A stretch of 37,019 bases of DNA, from positions 1 through 37,019 of the forward strand of contig NZ_JAFLQW010000332.1 of assembly GCF_017313335.1 (NCBI RefSeq), written 5' to 3'. Source of the stretch: Phormidium pseudopriestleyi FRX01 (GTDB lineage Bacteria > Cyanobacteriota > Cyanobacteriia > Cyanobacteriales > Laspinemataceae). The position numbers were made by a program, and so were the translations under genes. Positions 1 through 8,576 of this stretch are shown here, piece after piece (positions within the stretch are counted from its first letter, which is position 1; every line of letters begins with the position of its first letter). The notes under the pieces are model-generated. The model saw only the letters and a program-made list of their open reading frames with translations, had not been told where the DNA came from and made no database searches.

Positions 1-347
1 AAGAGCGTGGGAGTGTCAAACCTTCCAGCCTGTTCGGAGTGACCCAAAGCGGGAGACTCAACGAACCCCCTATCCTCGCCAGAATCCATAGCCCTTTTCT
101 TAGCCGCGATCCCTGCTCAAAAAGATTCGATCCCTGATGGTTTTTCCCCTGATTTTTTCTCGCGATCGCCTAGGCGCAAAAACGCTCATAGAGCAATGGT
201 TTTCAGGCGTGGGTCCTAAAAACCCTCCGGATTTAGGACTCAAATCACACCGAAATGGAGCTTTAAATCACAGATTGACTTGATAAAATACCCGATACTT
301 GAGATAATAAAGTTAAAGAAATCATTACGTTTTCACGAGGGGAGAAA
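1..347. other. Upstream non-coding stretch
   Basis: I see no credible gene here. The stretch has HIP1-like sites (for example near 163) and an AT-rich segment from about 275 to 340 just ahead of the first small gene. A TTGACT at 275 and a GATAAT near 302 are too far apart for a convincing promoter, so the exact start of transcription is not called. Confidence 0.5.
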
Positions 348-548
348 ATGGTAATTCAGGGAAATTTCTACAAATTGACAATTTCAGAAATTTTTTGTCA
401 AATCTGGCGCTCCGGAAAAATCACTTACCTAGAACGTTGGGGTTTAATGAGTGCGCTGCTCAAAGATTCACTAACGGAAGATGAAATGGACGCCATCAAC
501 CGCCTGCTTCATGCAGTCCGACGTGGATGGTTACGAGTTGAAGAGTAA
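348..548 (+). CDS. Small conserved cyanobacterial protein (66 aa)
   Basis: This is a 66-residue soluble protein with no signal peptide or membrane segment. The start is supported by GAGGGGAG a few bases before the ATG. The middle is rich in aromatic and charged residues (motif YLERWGLMSALL), followed by a helical acidic/basic stretch (LTEDEMDAINRLLHAVRRG). I recall near-identical short proteins in many cyanobacteria, all without a known function. It appears to be monocistronic, with more than 500 bases of non-coding sequence downstream. I can assign no function. That it is a real gene is fairly certain from the ribosome-binding site and the protein-like composition. Confidence 0.75.
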   Translation: MVIQGNFYKLTISEIFCQIWRSGKITYLERWGLMSALLKDSLTEDEMDAINRLLHAVRRGWLRVEE

Positions 549-1115
549 ACACACTTTGGCAAGCCCCAGTTGTCATTCATGCCGCGATCGTCCAGATGAA
601 GGATGGTTAAACAGTAATCTGGGATCCATCTAAACACAAATAAATTTTGGACTTGCAACGATGGGTTAGAGGGAGAGCAAGATCGGGTTTCTCCAGTTTC
701 TGAGGTATATTTTGGATTTTTTGACAAACTAGACCCCCGCATCATGATGCGCCGGTAAACAGAAAGCGCTCCTGACTCCATCGCCAACACAGCCTGGAGC
801 GTCCAAAGCATACCAACTGCCGTATCCCGATCAACTTCTATACTCCAAAAACCGAGAAACGCCTATTGTTCGGACATTGTTCCCCTCTGACGGTTTCTTG
901 CACTCCATTCAAGACGCCACAGATCCAGTGCATTCTCCTATTTCTCCACAAGTTGAACGCACAGAGTAAAATTCACTGTTAATAGATTTAAGGTTGTCTT
1001 CCCTCACCAGATTAAGTACCTCGAATCAGAAACCCAGTTTCTGCCCTTAATGGGTTGTCAACTACCCCAAATTTTGTCAAGAAACCGGGTTTCTAACCTC
1101 TACTAAACTGGCATT
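549..1115. other. Intergenic region with two palindromic repeat units
   Basis: I find no convincing gene in this 567-base gap. Near its end, downstream of the minus-strand pentapeptide-repeat gene, lie two units of the dispersed palindrome: an imperfect one at 1028-1042 (AGAAACCCAGTTTCT) and a perfect one at 1080-1094 (AGAAACCGGGTTTCT). They may act as transcription ends or simply be repeat insertions. Confidence 0.5.
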
Positions 1116-2156
1116 TTACGAGCGGGCTTTTCCATTGGGTTGAATCACCCCTTTTAAAGTGGCTCCGCGAAGGTTAACATTCACCACATTGGCTTGAAAG
1201 AGGTTCGCGCCAGAAAGATTAGCTTTGGTCAAATCTGCATCCATCAAATGAGAACCCATCAGATTTGCCTCACTCAAGTTCGCTTCACTCAGATTGGTTT
1301 GAATCAGATAAGCGCCACTCAAATTGGCAAGACTAAGTTCAGCACCACTGAGGTTCGCGCCAGTGAGCAGTTTATGACTCAAGTCAACCCCGGTTAAATT
1401 GGCTCCACTAAAGTTAATCCCACTTAATTGGGCATCCTTAAGGCAAACTTCGGTCAAATCTGTTTGGCTGAGGTTGGCTTTGCTGAGATTCGCACCCAGA
1501 AGGTTCGCTGACCGAACATCTGCTCTAGTTAGGTTAGCCCAATTGAGATGAGCTTGACTGAGGTTGGCTTGCCTGAGATTTGCACCACTGAGGTTGGCAT
1601 GAGTTAAATCGGCAAGGTTCAAGTTACTTTGCTTGAGTTTGGCACCACTGAGGTTGGCTTTACTCAATTTGGCTTCGGTTAAATCAGCTTTATTGAGGCT
1701 CGCCAGACTCAGATCGGCTGATCGCAGATCCGCAGATTTCAAATTGGTTCCGATTAAATAGGTTTGATTGAGTTTGGCGTTATTGAGGTTGGCTCCACTG
1801 AGGTTGGCTCCACTCACATCGGCATTGTTGAGGTTGGCTCCGGTGAGGTTGGCTCCACTGAGGTCGGCCCAATTCAGGTGCGCTCCCGCTAAGTTGGCTC
1901 CGGTGAGGTTGGCTCCGGTGAGGTTGGCTCCACTGAGGCTGGCTCCGCTTAAATTGGCTCGACTCAGATTGGCGCCACTCAAGTTGGCTTTGGTGAGGCT
2001 GGCTCCACCTAAGTACACGCCACTGAGGTTGGCTCCGCTTAAGTCGGCTTTGGCGAGGCTCAGACGATTAAAATCTCGGGTTCCTCCTGCGTATTGCTGG
2101 AGGATTTCTTCTTTGGAGAAGCTAAGTTTAGGTGCGATCAGGAGGTCCGCCGTCAT
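1116..2156 (-). CDS. Pentapeptide-repeat protein (346 aa)
   Basis: After a short N-terminal part (about residues 1-30, including the LQQYAGGTRDF signature that often precedes these domains), the rest of the protein is A(D/N)LXX repeats. There are roughly 60 pentapeptides over residues 33-335, nearly all in frame with one another. Such repeats fold as a right-handed quadrilateral beta helix, about 15 turns here. There is no signal peptide or membrane segment, so it is probably cytoplasmic. Cyanobacterial genomes hold many such proteins, mostly of unknown function. The DNA-gyrase-mimic role known for some bacterial members cannot be inferred from sequence alone. No strong ribosome-binding site precedes the ATG. 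The repetitive coding strand creates long meaningless frames on the opposite strand. Confidence 0.93.
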   Translation of the reverse strand: MTADLLIAPKLSFSKEEILQQYAGGTRDFNRLSLAKADLSGANLSGVYLGGASLTKANLSGANLSRANLSGASLSGANLTGANLTGANLAGAHLNWADLSGANLTGANLNNADVSGANLSGANLNNAKLNQTYLIGTNLKSADLRSADLSLASLNKADLTEAKLSKANLSGAKLKQSNLNLADLTHANLSGANLRQANLSQAHLNWANLTRADVRSANLLGANLSKANLSQTDLTEVCLKDAQLSGINFSGANLTGVDLSHKLLTGANLSGAELSLANLSGAYLIQTNLSEANLSEANLMGSHLMDADLTKANLSGANLFQANVVNVNLRGATLKGVIQPNGKARS

Positions 2157-2763
2157 AGCTAAAATACTTTCTTATAATTATTTAATCTTTCTATTAGCAT
2201 CTTACTCAAATTTACGGAGTCTGCGAAACCGAGTATTTCCTGAAGTATCATTACGTTTTGTAACAGATTTTCTCTGACTGATATAAGGGCGTTCAATTCT
2301 GATGAATTTCGATGAGATTTTCCCAGGAATTTGTGGGAAAAGATGCCGGAAAGCCCTGCATTTAAAGGGTTCTAGTCTTCATTTGCTCTTAGGAAATAAT
2401 TTTAGAGACCCAGGAAAAGAGTGCGACAGTCTGGGGATAGGTTTGGTTTAGAAAAAGAACCTAGGTTACTGGAGTATTTCGATCGCCTTCCAAAAACCAG
2501 CGATCGCCTACTGTTAGGGCCTTTTTCTTCCAGTTTACAGGAGTTCTTTTCATCGGCTATATTTTCCACATACGGAGAAATTTCCGAGAATTCTCGGATG
2601 ACAAATTTGATAATTTATGGTACGAAGGTCGAATAAATAAACGGGAAGTGGCGGGGTCAATGCCCTAGGGCGATCGCCAAAATTACGGAAATTTGAACTG
2701 AGGACCATTCCTGACCGATAATAAACCCCATTAGCCCAAGCCTTGAAAAACCCAGGAGAAAAA
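2157..2763. other. Intergenic region, no gene seen
   Basis: This gap of about 600 bases separates the divergent pentapeptide-repeat and thioredoxin-fold genes. It contains HIP1-like sites near 2480, 2500 and 2670 but no coding sequence I would defend. It should hold the promoters of both flanking genes, but I cannot pinpoint them. Confidence 0.5.
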
Positions 2764-3351
2764 ATGACGTTAACCCCTTCAACCATGTTGGCACTGGAAA
2801 CCCCAGCACCGAATTTTCAACTCCCGGATGTGGTGACTAAAAAGATCATCTCTTTGGAAACCTTTGGAGATAAAACTGCACTGGTTGTCATGTTTATCTG
2901 CCAACATTGCCCCTTTGTCAAGCACGTTCAGGAAGAACTTGCCAATATTGGCAGAGATTATCACGATCGCGGGGTGGGAATTGTAGCCATTAGCTCTAAT
3001 GGAGTGGAAACTCATCCCCAGGATGCCCCGGAACATCTCAAAGCAATGGCGTTAACTTTAGGATTTTCCTTCCCCTATTGTTACGACGAAACCCAACAGG
3101 TGGCGATCGCCTATACCGCCGCTTGCACCCCGGATTTTTTTGTGTTCGATCGCAGTCGCCGTCTGGTGTATCGAGGTCAACTCGATGACAGTCGTCCGGA
3201 GAATAATCAACCCGTGACGGGAAAAGACTTGCGTTCGGCGATCGATGCGGTATTGGCGGGAGACCCGATCCCTGAAGACCAAAAACCCAGCATTGGCTGC
3301 AATATTAAATGGAAACCGGGCCATGAACCGGCCTATTATGGAGCATGGTAG
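2764..3351 (+). CDS. Thioredoxin-family (AhpC/TSA-like) redox protein
   Basis: This 195-residue protein has a thioredoxin fold of the redoxin type. An N-terminal strand motif (APNFQLPDV) is followed by a CQHC active site (C46, C49) in the family signature FICQHCPFVKHV. A probable cis-proline lies in the TPDFFVFD strand. The C-terminal signature PSIGCNIKWKPG carries another cysteine. It has no signal peptide, so it is probably a cytoplasmic thiol-disulfide or peroxide-related protein whose partner is not known. I start it at 2764 rather than at the in-frame ATG at 2743 because AGGAGAAAA sits immediately before 2764, while 2743 has no such site. Its length fits the family. Confidence 0.9.
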   Translation: MTLTPSTMLALETPAPNFQLPDVVTKKIISLETFGDKTALVVMFICQHCPFVKHVQEELANIGRDYHDRGVGIVAISSNGVETHPQDAPEHLKAMALTLGFSFPYCYDETQQVAIAYTAACTPDFFVFDRSRRLVYRGQLDDSRPENNQPVTGKDLRSAIDAVLAGDPIPEDQKPSIGCNIKWKPGHEPAYYGAW

Positions 3352-3433
3352 GAACCAATCCAACGAGGGCAGGGAAATCCCCTGTCCTTTAGTCGTATTA
3401 GTCCTGGAACAACGAGCAACAAAGCAGTCTGGC

Positions 3434-3462
3434 TTGACAAAACCTGGGAAGTGAGATATAAT
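3434..3462 (+). promoter_or_regulatory. Consensus sigma70-type promoter upstream of glgX
   Basis: TTGACA at 3434-3439 and TATAAT at 3457-3462 are separated by exactly 17 bases, a perfect match to the housekeeping bacterial promoter. Transcription would start near 3469, about 300 bases before glgX. This is the strongest promoter-like sequence I found in the window. Confidence 0.7.
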
Positions 3463-3468
3463 GTAAGG

Positions 3469-3767
3469 CTGATTATTAAGCAACCCTGACCCAGATATTT
3501 TTATTGCGAGGATTAGGGTGTAGGTCCGACTGGGGTGCGATCGCAACCCGACCCTTACAGAATCGCCTAATGTAGCGCTCATCCGTTAATCTTGGGGCTG
3601 ATTAGCGTAACACAACCCCTAACACTTCGCATCACTCCTAGGGTAGAAGCCAGAGCACAGGTAACCCCGTAAATTTAAAGAGAGAACAAATCAATGCGAT
3701 CGCAAACCGACCCCTCAAATATGGGGATTAACGGGCGATCGTCATTGTTGATTCTCTTTAAAAATTC
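3469..3767 (+). ncRNA. Candidate structured leader or small RNA ahead of glgX
   Basis: The region between the consensus promoter and glgX has no open frame of note but can fold. ATTAGG (3512-3517), TGTA (3519-3522), GGTC (3523-3526) and GGGT (3533-3536) pair in order with ACCC (3546-3549), GACC (3550-3553), TACA (3556-3559) and CCTAAT (3566-3571). The HIP1 octamer GCGATCGC (3537-3544) forms most of the loop. A second possible hairpin pairs GGGG near 3594 with CCCC near 3616. There is no terminal T-run, so a long 5' leader of glgX is more likely than a separate small RNA. I do not recognise a known RNA family. Confidence 0.35.
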
Positions 3768-3788
3768 GTGGTGAGAGACCCTATCAAT

Positions 3789-5915
3789 ATGCATTTAGAA
3801 GTATGGCCGGGTAAAGTCTATCCCTTGGGTTCCTACTGGGATGGTAAAGGAACAAATTTTGCTTTATTTAGTGAAAACGCCACCGCCGTAGAACTGTGCT
3901 TATTTGACAAAGACGGGAAAGAGCAACGGGTTTCTATAACCGAAGTCGATAACCATGTCTGGCATGGCTACATCCCCGGAATCTCCCCGGGACATCGATA
4001 TGGGTATCGAGTGCATGGGCCTTATGACCCCGGTGCAGGTCATCGGTTTAACCCCAACAAACTCCTGATCGACCCCTACGCCAAAGCCATTGAAGGGGAT
4101 GTCATCAACGGACCCGAACTCTCCGGCTATAACTGGGAAGATCCCGAAGAAGACCTCTCCTTCAGCGAAACCGATACCGCGCATTTAATCCCCAAATCCA
4201 TCGTGATTGATGAGTCCTTTGATTGGTCCGGGGACCAACTCTTACAAACCCCCTTCCATGAAACCATCATCTACGAAACCCACGTTAAAGGATTTACCAA
4301 ACTGCAACCGAATATCCCCGAAGAACTGCGCGGAACCTATAGTGGACTCGCGCATCCGGCAGTAATTTCTCACCTGCAAACCTTGGGGATTACGGCGATC
4401 GAACTGATGCCAGTTCATCACTTCCTCGCCTATCCCGGACATCTGGCAGATAAAGAACTCAAAAATTATTGGGGTTACGACTCCATCAATTTTTTCGCCC
4501 CTTATTCCGGTTATAGTTGCGCCACTGTCCCGGGAGAACAAGTGCGGGAATTCAAAGAAATGGTCAAGGCCCTGCATAAAGCGGGAATCGAAGTCATTTT
4601 AGATGTGGTGTACAACCACACCGGGGAAGGGAATCACCTCGGTCCCACGGTATCCATGCGGGGGGTAGATAACGCCTCCTACTATCGCCTCGTCGATGAC
4701 AATCTCCGGTATTACATGGATTTCACTGGATGCGGCAATTCCTTAAACGTGCGCCATCCGCAAATCCTGAAATTAATTATGGATAGTCTGCGCTACTGGG
4801 TGCTAGAAATGCACGTCGATGGGTTCCGATTTGATTTGGCATCGGCCCTGGCGCGAGAACTGTATGATGTCAATAATTTGGGTTCTTTCTTTAATATCAT
4901 CCATCAGGATCCGGTGCTTTCTGATGTGAAACTGATTGCTGAACCCTGGGATGTGGGTCCCGGAGGCTATCAGGTGGGGAATTTTCCCCTGTTATGGTCC
5001 GAGTGGAACGGTCGGTATCGCGATACCGTGCGTGACTTTTGGCGGGGAGAGGACCGGACGTTAGGCGAATTTGCCTATCGGTTTACTGGGAGTTCCGATT
5101 TATATGAAACCACAGGGCGCAGTCCTTATGCCAGCATTAACTTTATCACGGCTCACGATGGCTTCCCCCTCTACGATTTAGTTAGCTACAACGAAAAGCA
5201 TAATGAAGCCAATGGGGAAAATAGCTGTGATGGGGAGAGTCACAATCGGTCCTGGAATTGTGGCGCAGAAGGAGATACGGATGATCCACAGGTGTTGGCG
5301 TTGCGAGAACGCCAAAAGCGGAATTTTCTGGTTACGTTGATGCTGTCCCAGGGTATCCCGATGTTGTTGGCGGGGGATGAAATGGAGCATAGTCAAGGGG
5401 GGAATAATAATGCCTATTGTCAGGATAGTGAAATTTCCTGGCTGAATTGGGAGTTTCCCGAGGAAAAAGCGCAGTTGTTAGATTTCACTCGGGAACTGAT
5501 TTATTTCCGGCGTAAGCATCCGGTGTTTCAGCGGCGCAAGTGGTTTCAGGGCCGCCCAATTTATGGGAAGACGGTGAATGATATTAGCTGGTTTAATCTC
5601 AATGGCACCGAAATGGCGGATGATGAGTGGGATGTGGGGTTTGCCAAGGCGATCGCCGTCTTTTTGAATGGTCAGGAAATTCCTCGGCGCAATCGGTATG
5701 GTCAACGGGTGGTTGACGAAAATTTCATCCTGTTCTTTAATGCCCATTGGGAATTAATCGAGTTTAAGTTACCCGAGGGATTAAATGAACAACAGTGGGT
5801 TGCCGTGATTGATACCAAGGAACCCAGCTTTTTGGAAGATGGACCCACCTATACTGGGGATAAGGCGGTCCCTGTTCTCGGGCAATCGATGGTCGTGTTA
5901 AGACGTTCCGAGTAG
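3789..5915 (+). CDS. glgX: Glycogen debranching enzyme GlgX (isoamylase type)
   Basis: This enzyme hydrolyses alpha-1,6 branch points of glycogen during glycogen breakdown in the cytoplasm. The protein starts with a carbohydrate-binding module 48 fold (EVWPGKVYPLGSYWDGKGTNFALFSENA) and continues with a GH13 barrel. Visible conserved blocks are DVVYNHT, DGFRFDLASAL with the nucleophile aspartate (D349 from this start), AEPWDVG with the acid/base glutamate (E385) and the histidine-aspartate pair in TAHDGFPLYDL. The length of about 708 residues is normal for cyanobacterial GlgX. Two starts are possible: GTG at 3768 or ATG at 3789. I prefer the ATG because family members begin close to LEVWPG; neither has a strong ribosome-binding site. 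It is preceded by a consensus promoter and a long leader, and no other glycogen gene lies nearby. Confidence 0.95.
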   Translation: MHLEVWPGKVYPLGSYWDGKGTNFALFSENATAVELCLFDKDGKEQRVSITEVDNHVWHGYIPGISPGHRYGYRVHGPYDPGAGHRFNPNKLLIDPYAKAIEGDVINGPELSGYNWEDPEEDLSFSETDTAHLIPKSIVIDESFDWSGDQLLQTPFHETIIYETHVKGFTKLQPNIPEELRGTYSGLAHPAVISHLQTLGITAIELMPVHHFLAYPGHLADKELKNYWGYDSINFFAPYSGYSCATVPGEQVREFKEMVKALHKAGIEVILDVVYNHTGEGNHLGPTVSMRGVDNASYYRLVDDNLRYYMDFTGCGNSLNVRHPQILKLIMDSLRYWVLEMHVDGFRFDLASALARELYDVNNLGSFFNIIHQDPVLSDVKLIAEPWDVGPGGYQVGNFPLLWSEWNGRYRDTVRDFWRGEDRTLGEFAYRFTGSSDLYETTGRSPYASINFITAHDGFPLYDLVSYNEKHNEANGENSCDGESHNRSWNCGAEGDTDDPQVLALRERQKRNFLVTLMLSQGIPMLLAGDEMEHSQGGNNNAYCQDSEISWLNWEFPEEKAQLLDFTRELIYFRRKHPVFQRRKWFQGRPIYGKTVNDISWFNLNGTEMADDEWDVGFAKAIAVFLNGQEIPRRNRYGQRVVDENFILFFNAHWELIEFKLPEGLNEQQWVAVIDTKEPSFLEDGPTYTGDKAVPVLGQSMVVLRRSE

Positions 5916-6762
5916 GGAAGCCAGGATACAACGTCGGGGCAGTCCCTGAATTGTCCCGACATCCTCTGGGAGTCTTGGGGAAAAGAGTGCGTCACGGAAG
6001 CCACCGCAACGCACCAAAACACCTGCCAAATTGATGGCAAGACTATGTAACAGGATAGTAAGGAATAGCAGATTACCATATTGTCTGCATCAAAAATCAC
6101 AATTTTTTTCAAATTAATTAAAATTTAAGGCGGCCCCTAGGGAAAGAGAGATGTTGAAAGGCCCGGTTTCTGGTCCTAACAGCAGGGGTGAGAAACCGGG
6201 TTTCTTTACAAAATCTGTAGCAATTTGCCACAAATTGGGGTGAGAAACCCGGTTTCTGGTCCTAACAGCAGGGGTGAGAAACCCGGTTTCTTTACAAAAT
6301 CTGTAGCAATTTGCCACAAATTGGGGTGAGAAACCCGGTTTCTGGTCCTACAGCAGGGGTTAGAAACCGGGTTTCTGGTTCCTGGGCCCTAATACTGGAC
6401 CCCCGGACTAGGCCGAAGTCGTAGTTTGTTTTTGAACCGTACCACGTCTAAAGCCTGGGGATTCCTGCCTACCCCAAAGGGCGACAGCGGGACATTCAAG
6501 TATCCCTCTAGACCATCAAAACAACTATCCCTAAAAGAAAAGAGATGATGCAATTTGGCTTACTTCTTTATTGTTCTGGCTTTCGGAATTCACCACTAAG
6601 CCAGATAGGTACGCTCTGCATTCTGATATTACTTGCCAGTTGTATAGGCTTGCGGATCAAGGCAGTAGTGACTTACTGTGCCGGAATTTCACCGAAGACG
6701 TGAATGCAACAACCACGCAGATGATTATTCTTAATCGCTTCTACTATTTTAACACTGTTGGC
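5916..6762. other. Gene-free region rich in repeats
   Basis: About 850 bases separate glgX from the next gene. The stretch holds the 86-bp tandem repeat (6162-6378) and, from about 6428 on, a segment with terminal hairpins that could be a mobile-element relic (both listed separately). The short open frames here are made by the repeats and look non-coding. Confidence 0.6.
6162..6378. repeat. 86-bp tandem repeat built on GAAACC[C/G]GGTTTC palindromes
   Basis: The word TGGTCCTA recurs at 6171, 6257 and 6343, giving a period of exactly 86 bases and about 2.5 copies that are nearly identical. Each unit carries two palindromes of the form AGAAACC[C/G]GGTTTCT. Complete ones lie at 6191-6205, 6243-6257, 6277-6291, 6329-6343 and 6362-6376. 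The bases between them (TTACAAAATCTGTAGCAATT and so on) are also conserved between units. Confidence 0.9.
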
Positions 6763-6790
6763 TTATATCCCCACGGATAAATCCGGGGGC
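6428..6790. mobile_element. Possible degenerate non-autonomous IS200/IS605-like element
   Basis: This is a weak call. The segment has a hairpin near one end (TGGGG 6456-6460 with CCCCA 6472-6476) and another at the other end (CCCC 6769-6772 and CGGAT 6774-6778 pairing with ATCCG 6781-6785 and GGGG 6786-6789). The wording of both ends (AAAGCCTGGGG..., GGGGGCTTTACGCC) reminds me of the subterminal hairpins of cyanobacterial IS605-type elements. There is no transposase. The right hairpin overlaps the last codons of the minus-strand hypothetical gene, so it could equally be the terminator of that gene. Confidence 0.25.
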
Positions 6791-7227
6791 TTTACGCCGA
6801 TTCTTTGTAACAGTTCTTCTAACATCAGATTCTCTAACACCGAGTTGCCCACCTGTAACTGAGATTTGGCAGCCTCACTTAACTGTAACTGCCTGCGGGA
6901 TTCCTGGTGAAAATCTTGCCCTTCCTCAAATCCACGGGCTTTTAATTTCTGCACTGCCAAGGTACAAGCTTCCGCCTTTAAATCCAGTTCGGGCATCAGT
7001 AATAATGAATTTTCAACCAACCAGCGACAAGCCTCGGGATCAACTTCCGCCAGTTCATAGGTTGCTTCTTTCAAGACTTCTTCGATCGCTTGAGGGGTGG
7101 GTAACACCTTCAAAAAGTTTTTCACTGCAATCACTAAAGCCGGATTCCTGGCCTTGAAAACATCTAGGGCTACTTCTGTATGTAGGCGTTCCTTCCGGTT
7201 ATTTTTGACACTTTTTAAAGGAGACAT
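6763..7227 (-). CDS. Hypothetical protein, helical (154 aa)
   Basis: I do not recognise this family. The product is a soluble, mostly helical, charged protein with no signal peptide, membrane segment or clear motif. It begins with a basic stretch (KSVKNNRKERLHTEVA) and has acidic and leucine-rich helices in the middle. I place the start at 7227 because AAAGGACGG lies five bases upstream. An in-frame ATG at 7275 would add 16 residues but has no ribosome-binding site. The last codons (VKPPDLSVGI) lie inside a strong hairpin, so the C-terminus may have been altered by a repeat or mobile element. Its neighbours give no hint of function. Confidence 0.6.
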   Translation of the reverse strand: MSPLKSVKNNRKERLHTEVALDVFKARNPALVIAVKNFLKVLPTPQAIEEVLKEATYELAEVDPEACRWLVENSLLLMPELDLKAEACTLAVQKLKARGFEEGQDFHQESRRQLQLSEAAKSQLQVGNSVLENLMLEELLQRIGVKPPDLSVGI

Positions 7228-7742
7228 TAATACCGTCCTTTCCTTTGCCCCACAGGGGTTAAGGGTTTGTAACATGGCTAATCGTTGGTTTTTTTATAAA
7301 TGATCGGGTTTACCTTAAGTCAATCCTACTCTGGGAGAGAGCGAGGCGGCAGGAGACTGTTCACCTTTCAGGTGGTCTCCCCTGAACAAGTTTGAATTCC
7401 CGGAATGGCCTAAATCTTTAAAATTATGGGCTGCCGAGGAATTGATGACTGGTTGACCTACTGTGAACTCTACAAAAACAAAGTGAAGTATTTGTGAAGG
7501 TCACTGTCTCGCGCAAAGTTCAGTCAAGGGTTGGGGATTTATTGCGTTTTGTTAAAAATCCCTAACAATTCACCAGTAATTCACAATCTCTGATTAGGGT
7601 ATAGGTCAATGACTGAATCAGCTCATTACTCCGGAACACCCCTTGATGGTCTGAATTTTACAGGAATTTTCCTTGGGACGGGTCGGATTTAGCTCAGTTG
7701 GTTGTTGGTTTCCATCTAATGCATGAATGGGGTGTCATAATT
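7228..7742. other. Intergenic region between divergent small genes
   Basis: I see no gene in this gap of about 515 bases. Near its right end, about 7685-7702, is a tRNA-like 5' fragment (GGATTTAGCTCAGTTGG) without the rest of a tRNA. The region should contain promoters for both flanking genes, but none stands out. Confidence 0.45.
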
Positions 7743-8090
7743 ATGAGTTCTTGTCCTTGTTGTTCTTATCCACTCTTGCGCCATATTCGCCATAGCCAAG
7801 TTGATTGGTTTTGTCAACATTGTTGGCAATTCATGCCCGATTTTTCTACTCCCATGCGTTCCTCCCAGAGCCTGAGTCAATTCCACAATCAAGTAGACTT
7901 GGTGACAATTGAACCTGAATGGAATCGCGAACCCGATCACCATCCCCAGAGGGTTAGTTTATCCGACTCCCTGCGATTTAAGAATGCCAAGCCAACCCGG
8001 GAGAAAACTGGACTGTTGACCTCACAGAAAACTCAACCGTTGACCCAGGAGAAAACTCGACGGTTGGTCGGAATTCAGGAAATTTTATAA
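7743..8090 (+). CDS. Small zinc-ribbon-like cyanobacterial protein (115 aa)
   Basis: The N-terminus carries two cysteine pairs, C4-x2-C7 (SCPCCSYP) and C24-x2-C27 (FCQHCWQ), spaced as in a zinc ribbon, so it probably binds one zinc ion. The rest is low-complexity and hydrophilic, with an imperfect repeat near the C-terminus (TREKTGLLTSQKT / QPLTQEKTRRL). I recall similar N-termini in other cyanobacterial hypotheticals with variable tails. I choose the ATG at 7743 because the conserved part starts at MSSCPCC; an upstream in-frame GTG or ATG would add unrelated residues. No clear ribosome-binding site is visible. It converges on the two-component genes, and nothing shows they work together. The molecular function is unknown. 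Confidence 0.6.
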   Translation: MSSCPCCSYPLLRHIRHSQVDWFCQHCWQFMPDFSTPMRSSQSLSQFHNQVDLVTIEPEWNREPDHHPQRVSLSDSLRFKNAKPTREKTGLLTSQKTQPLTQEKTRRLVGIQEIL

Positions 8091-8198
8091 ACTAGCGCAT
8101 TGACAGATCCTTAAGGGTGGCGATCGCTTGAACGGTAAGGTTCCGTTGCATTAAATCAACATGGCCTTTTACAAAATTTATCGATAAAAAGCCAATAT

Positions 8199-8576
8199 TT
8201 ACTCACTCCATTGCAAAATTTTTCGCACATCATGGGCTAAATCTTCCGCCTTAAACGGCTTAAGAATTGCCCCCGCACCTCCTAATTCAATGAGTTCTTT
8301 TTGTTCCCGAATTTGAGCCTTAGCAGTTAACCAAATCGTCGGAATTTGTTCAGTAGTCGCATGGCTTTTTAATTCCCGAAATGTACTCGGACCATCCATT
8401 CCCGGCATCATCACATCCAGTAAAATGGCATCGGGTTGTTCGGATTGAGCTAACGCAATCCCGGACCGTCCGGAACTGGCGGTGATCACCTCCCATCCCG
8501 CCACCACTTCCAAGGAAAATTGAATGATTTCGCGTAAACCATCTTCATCATCAATGACTAAAATTCGTTTGTTCAT
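8199..8576 (-). CDS. Stand-alone response-regulator receiver protein
   Basis: This is a single CheY-like receiver domain of 125 residues without an output domain. The acidic pocket (D9, D10), the phospho-acceptor D54 in ILLDVMMPGMDG, the conserved T84 in WLTAKA and K106 in LKPF are all present. It probably takes a phosphoryl group from the large kinase encoded just upstream and passes the signal on by protein contacts. I start it at 8576 because AGAGGAG precedes that ATG. This places the start inside the last 26 bases of the kinase gene, so the two are probably translationally coupled. An in-frame start at 8645 would read further into the kinase gene and is unlikely. Confidence 0.92.
   Translation of the reverse strand: MNKRILVIDDEDGLREIIQFSLEVVAGWEVITASSGRSGIALAQSEQPDAILLDVMMPGMDGPSTFRELKSHATTEQIPTIWLTAKAQIREQKELIELGGAGAILKPFKAEDLAHDVRKILQWSE

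Noticed and set aside
509-811. 100-codon minus-strand open frame after the first small gene
   Set aside because: It overlaps the end of the supported small gene and has no ribosome-binding site or motif.
1768-2277. Long open frame opposite the pentapeptide-repeat gene
   Set aside because: It is made by reading the repeats on the other strand (monotonous LAPLRLAPL product), so it is a shadow of the real gene.
3058-3582. Minus-strand open frame over the thioredoxin-fold gene
   Set aside because: It mostly mirrors the real gene and extends across the glgX promoter, with no ribosome-binding site.
6162-6378. CRISPR array in the GAAACC repeats
   Set aside because: The intervals between palindromes are themselves repeated rather than unique, so this is a tandem repeat, not spacers.
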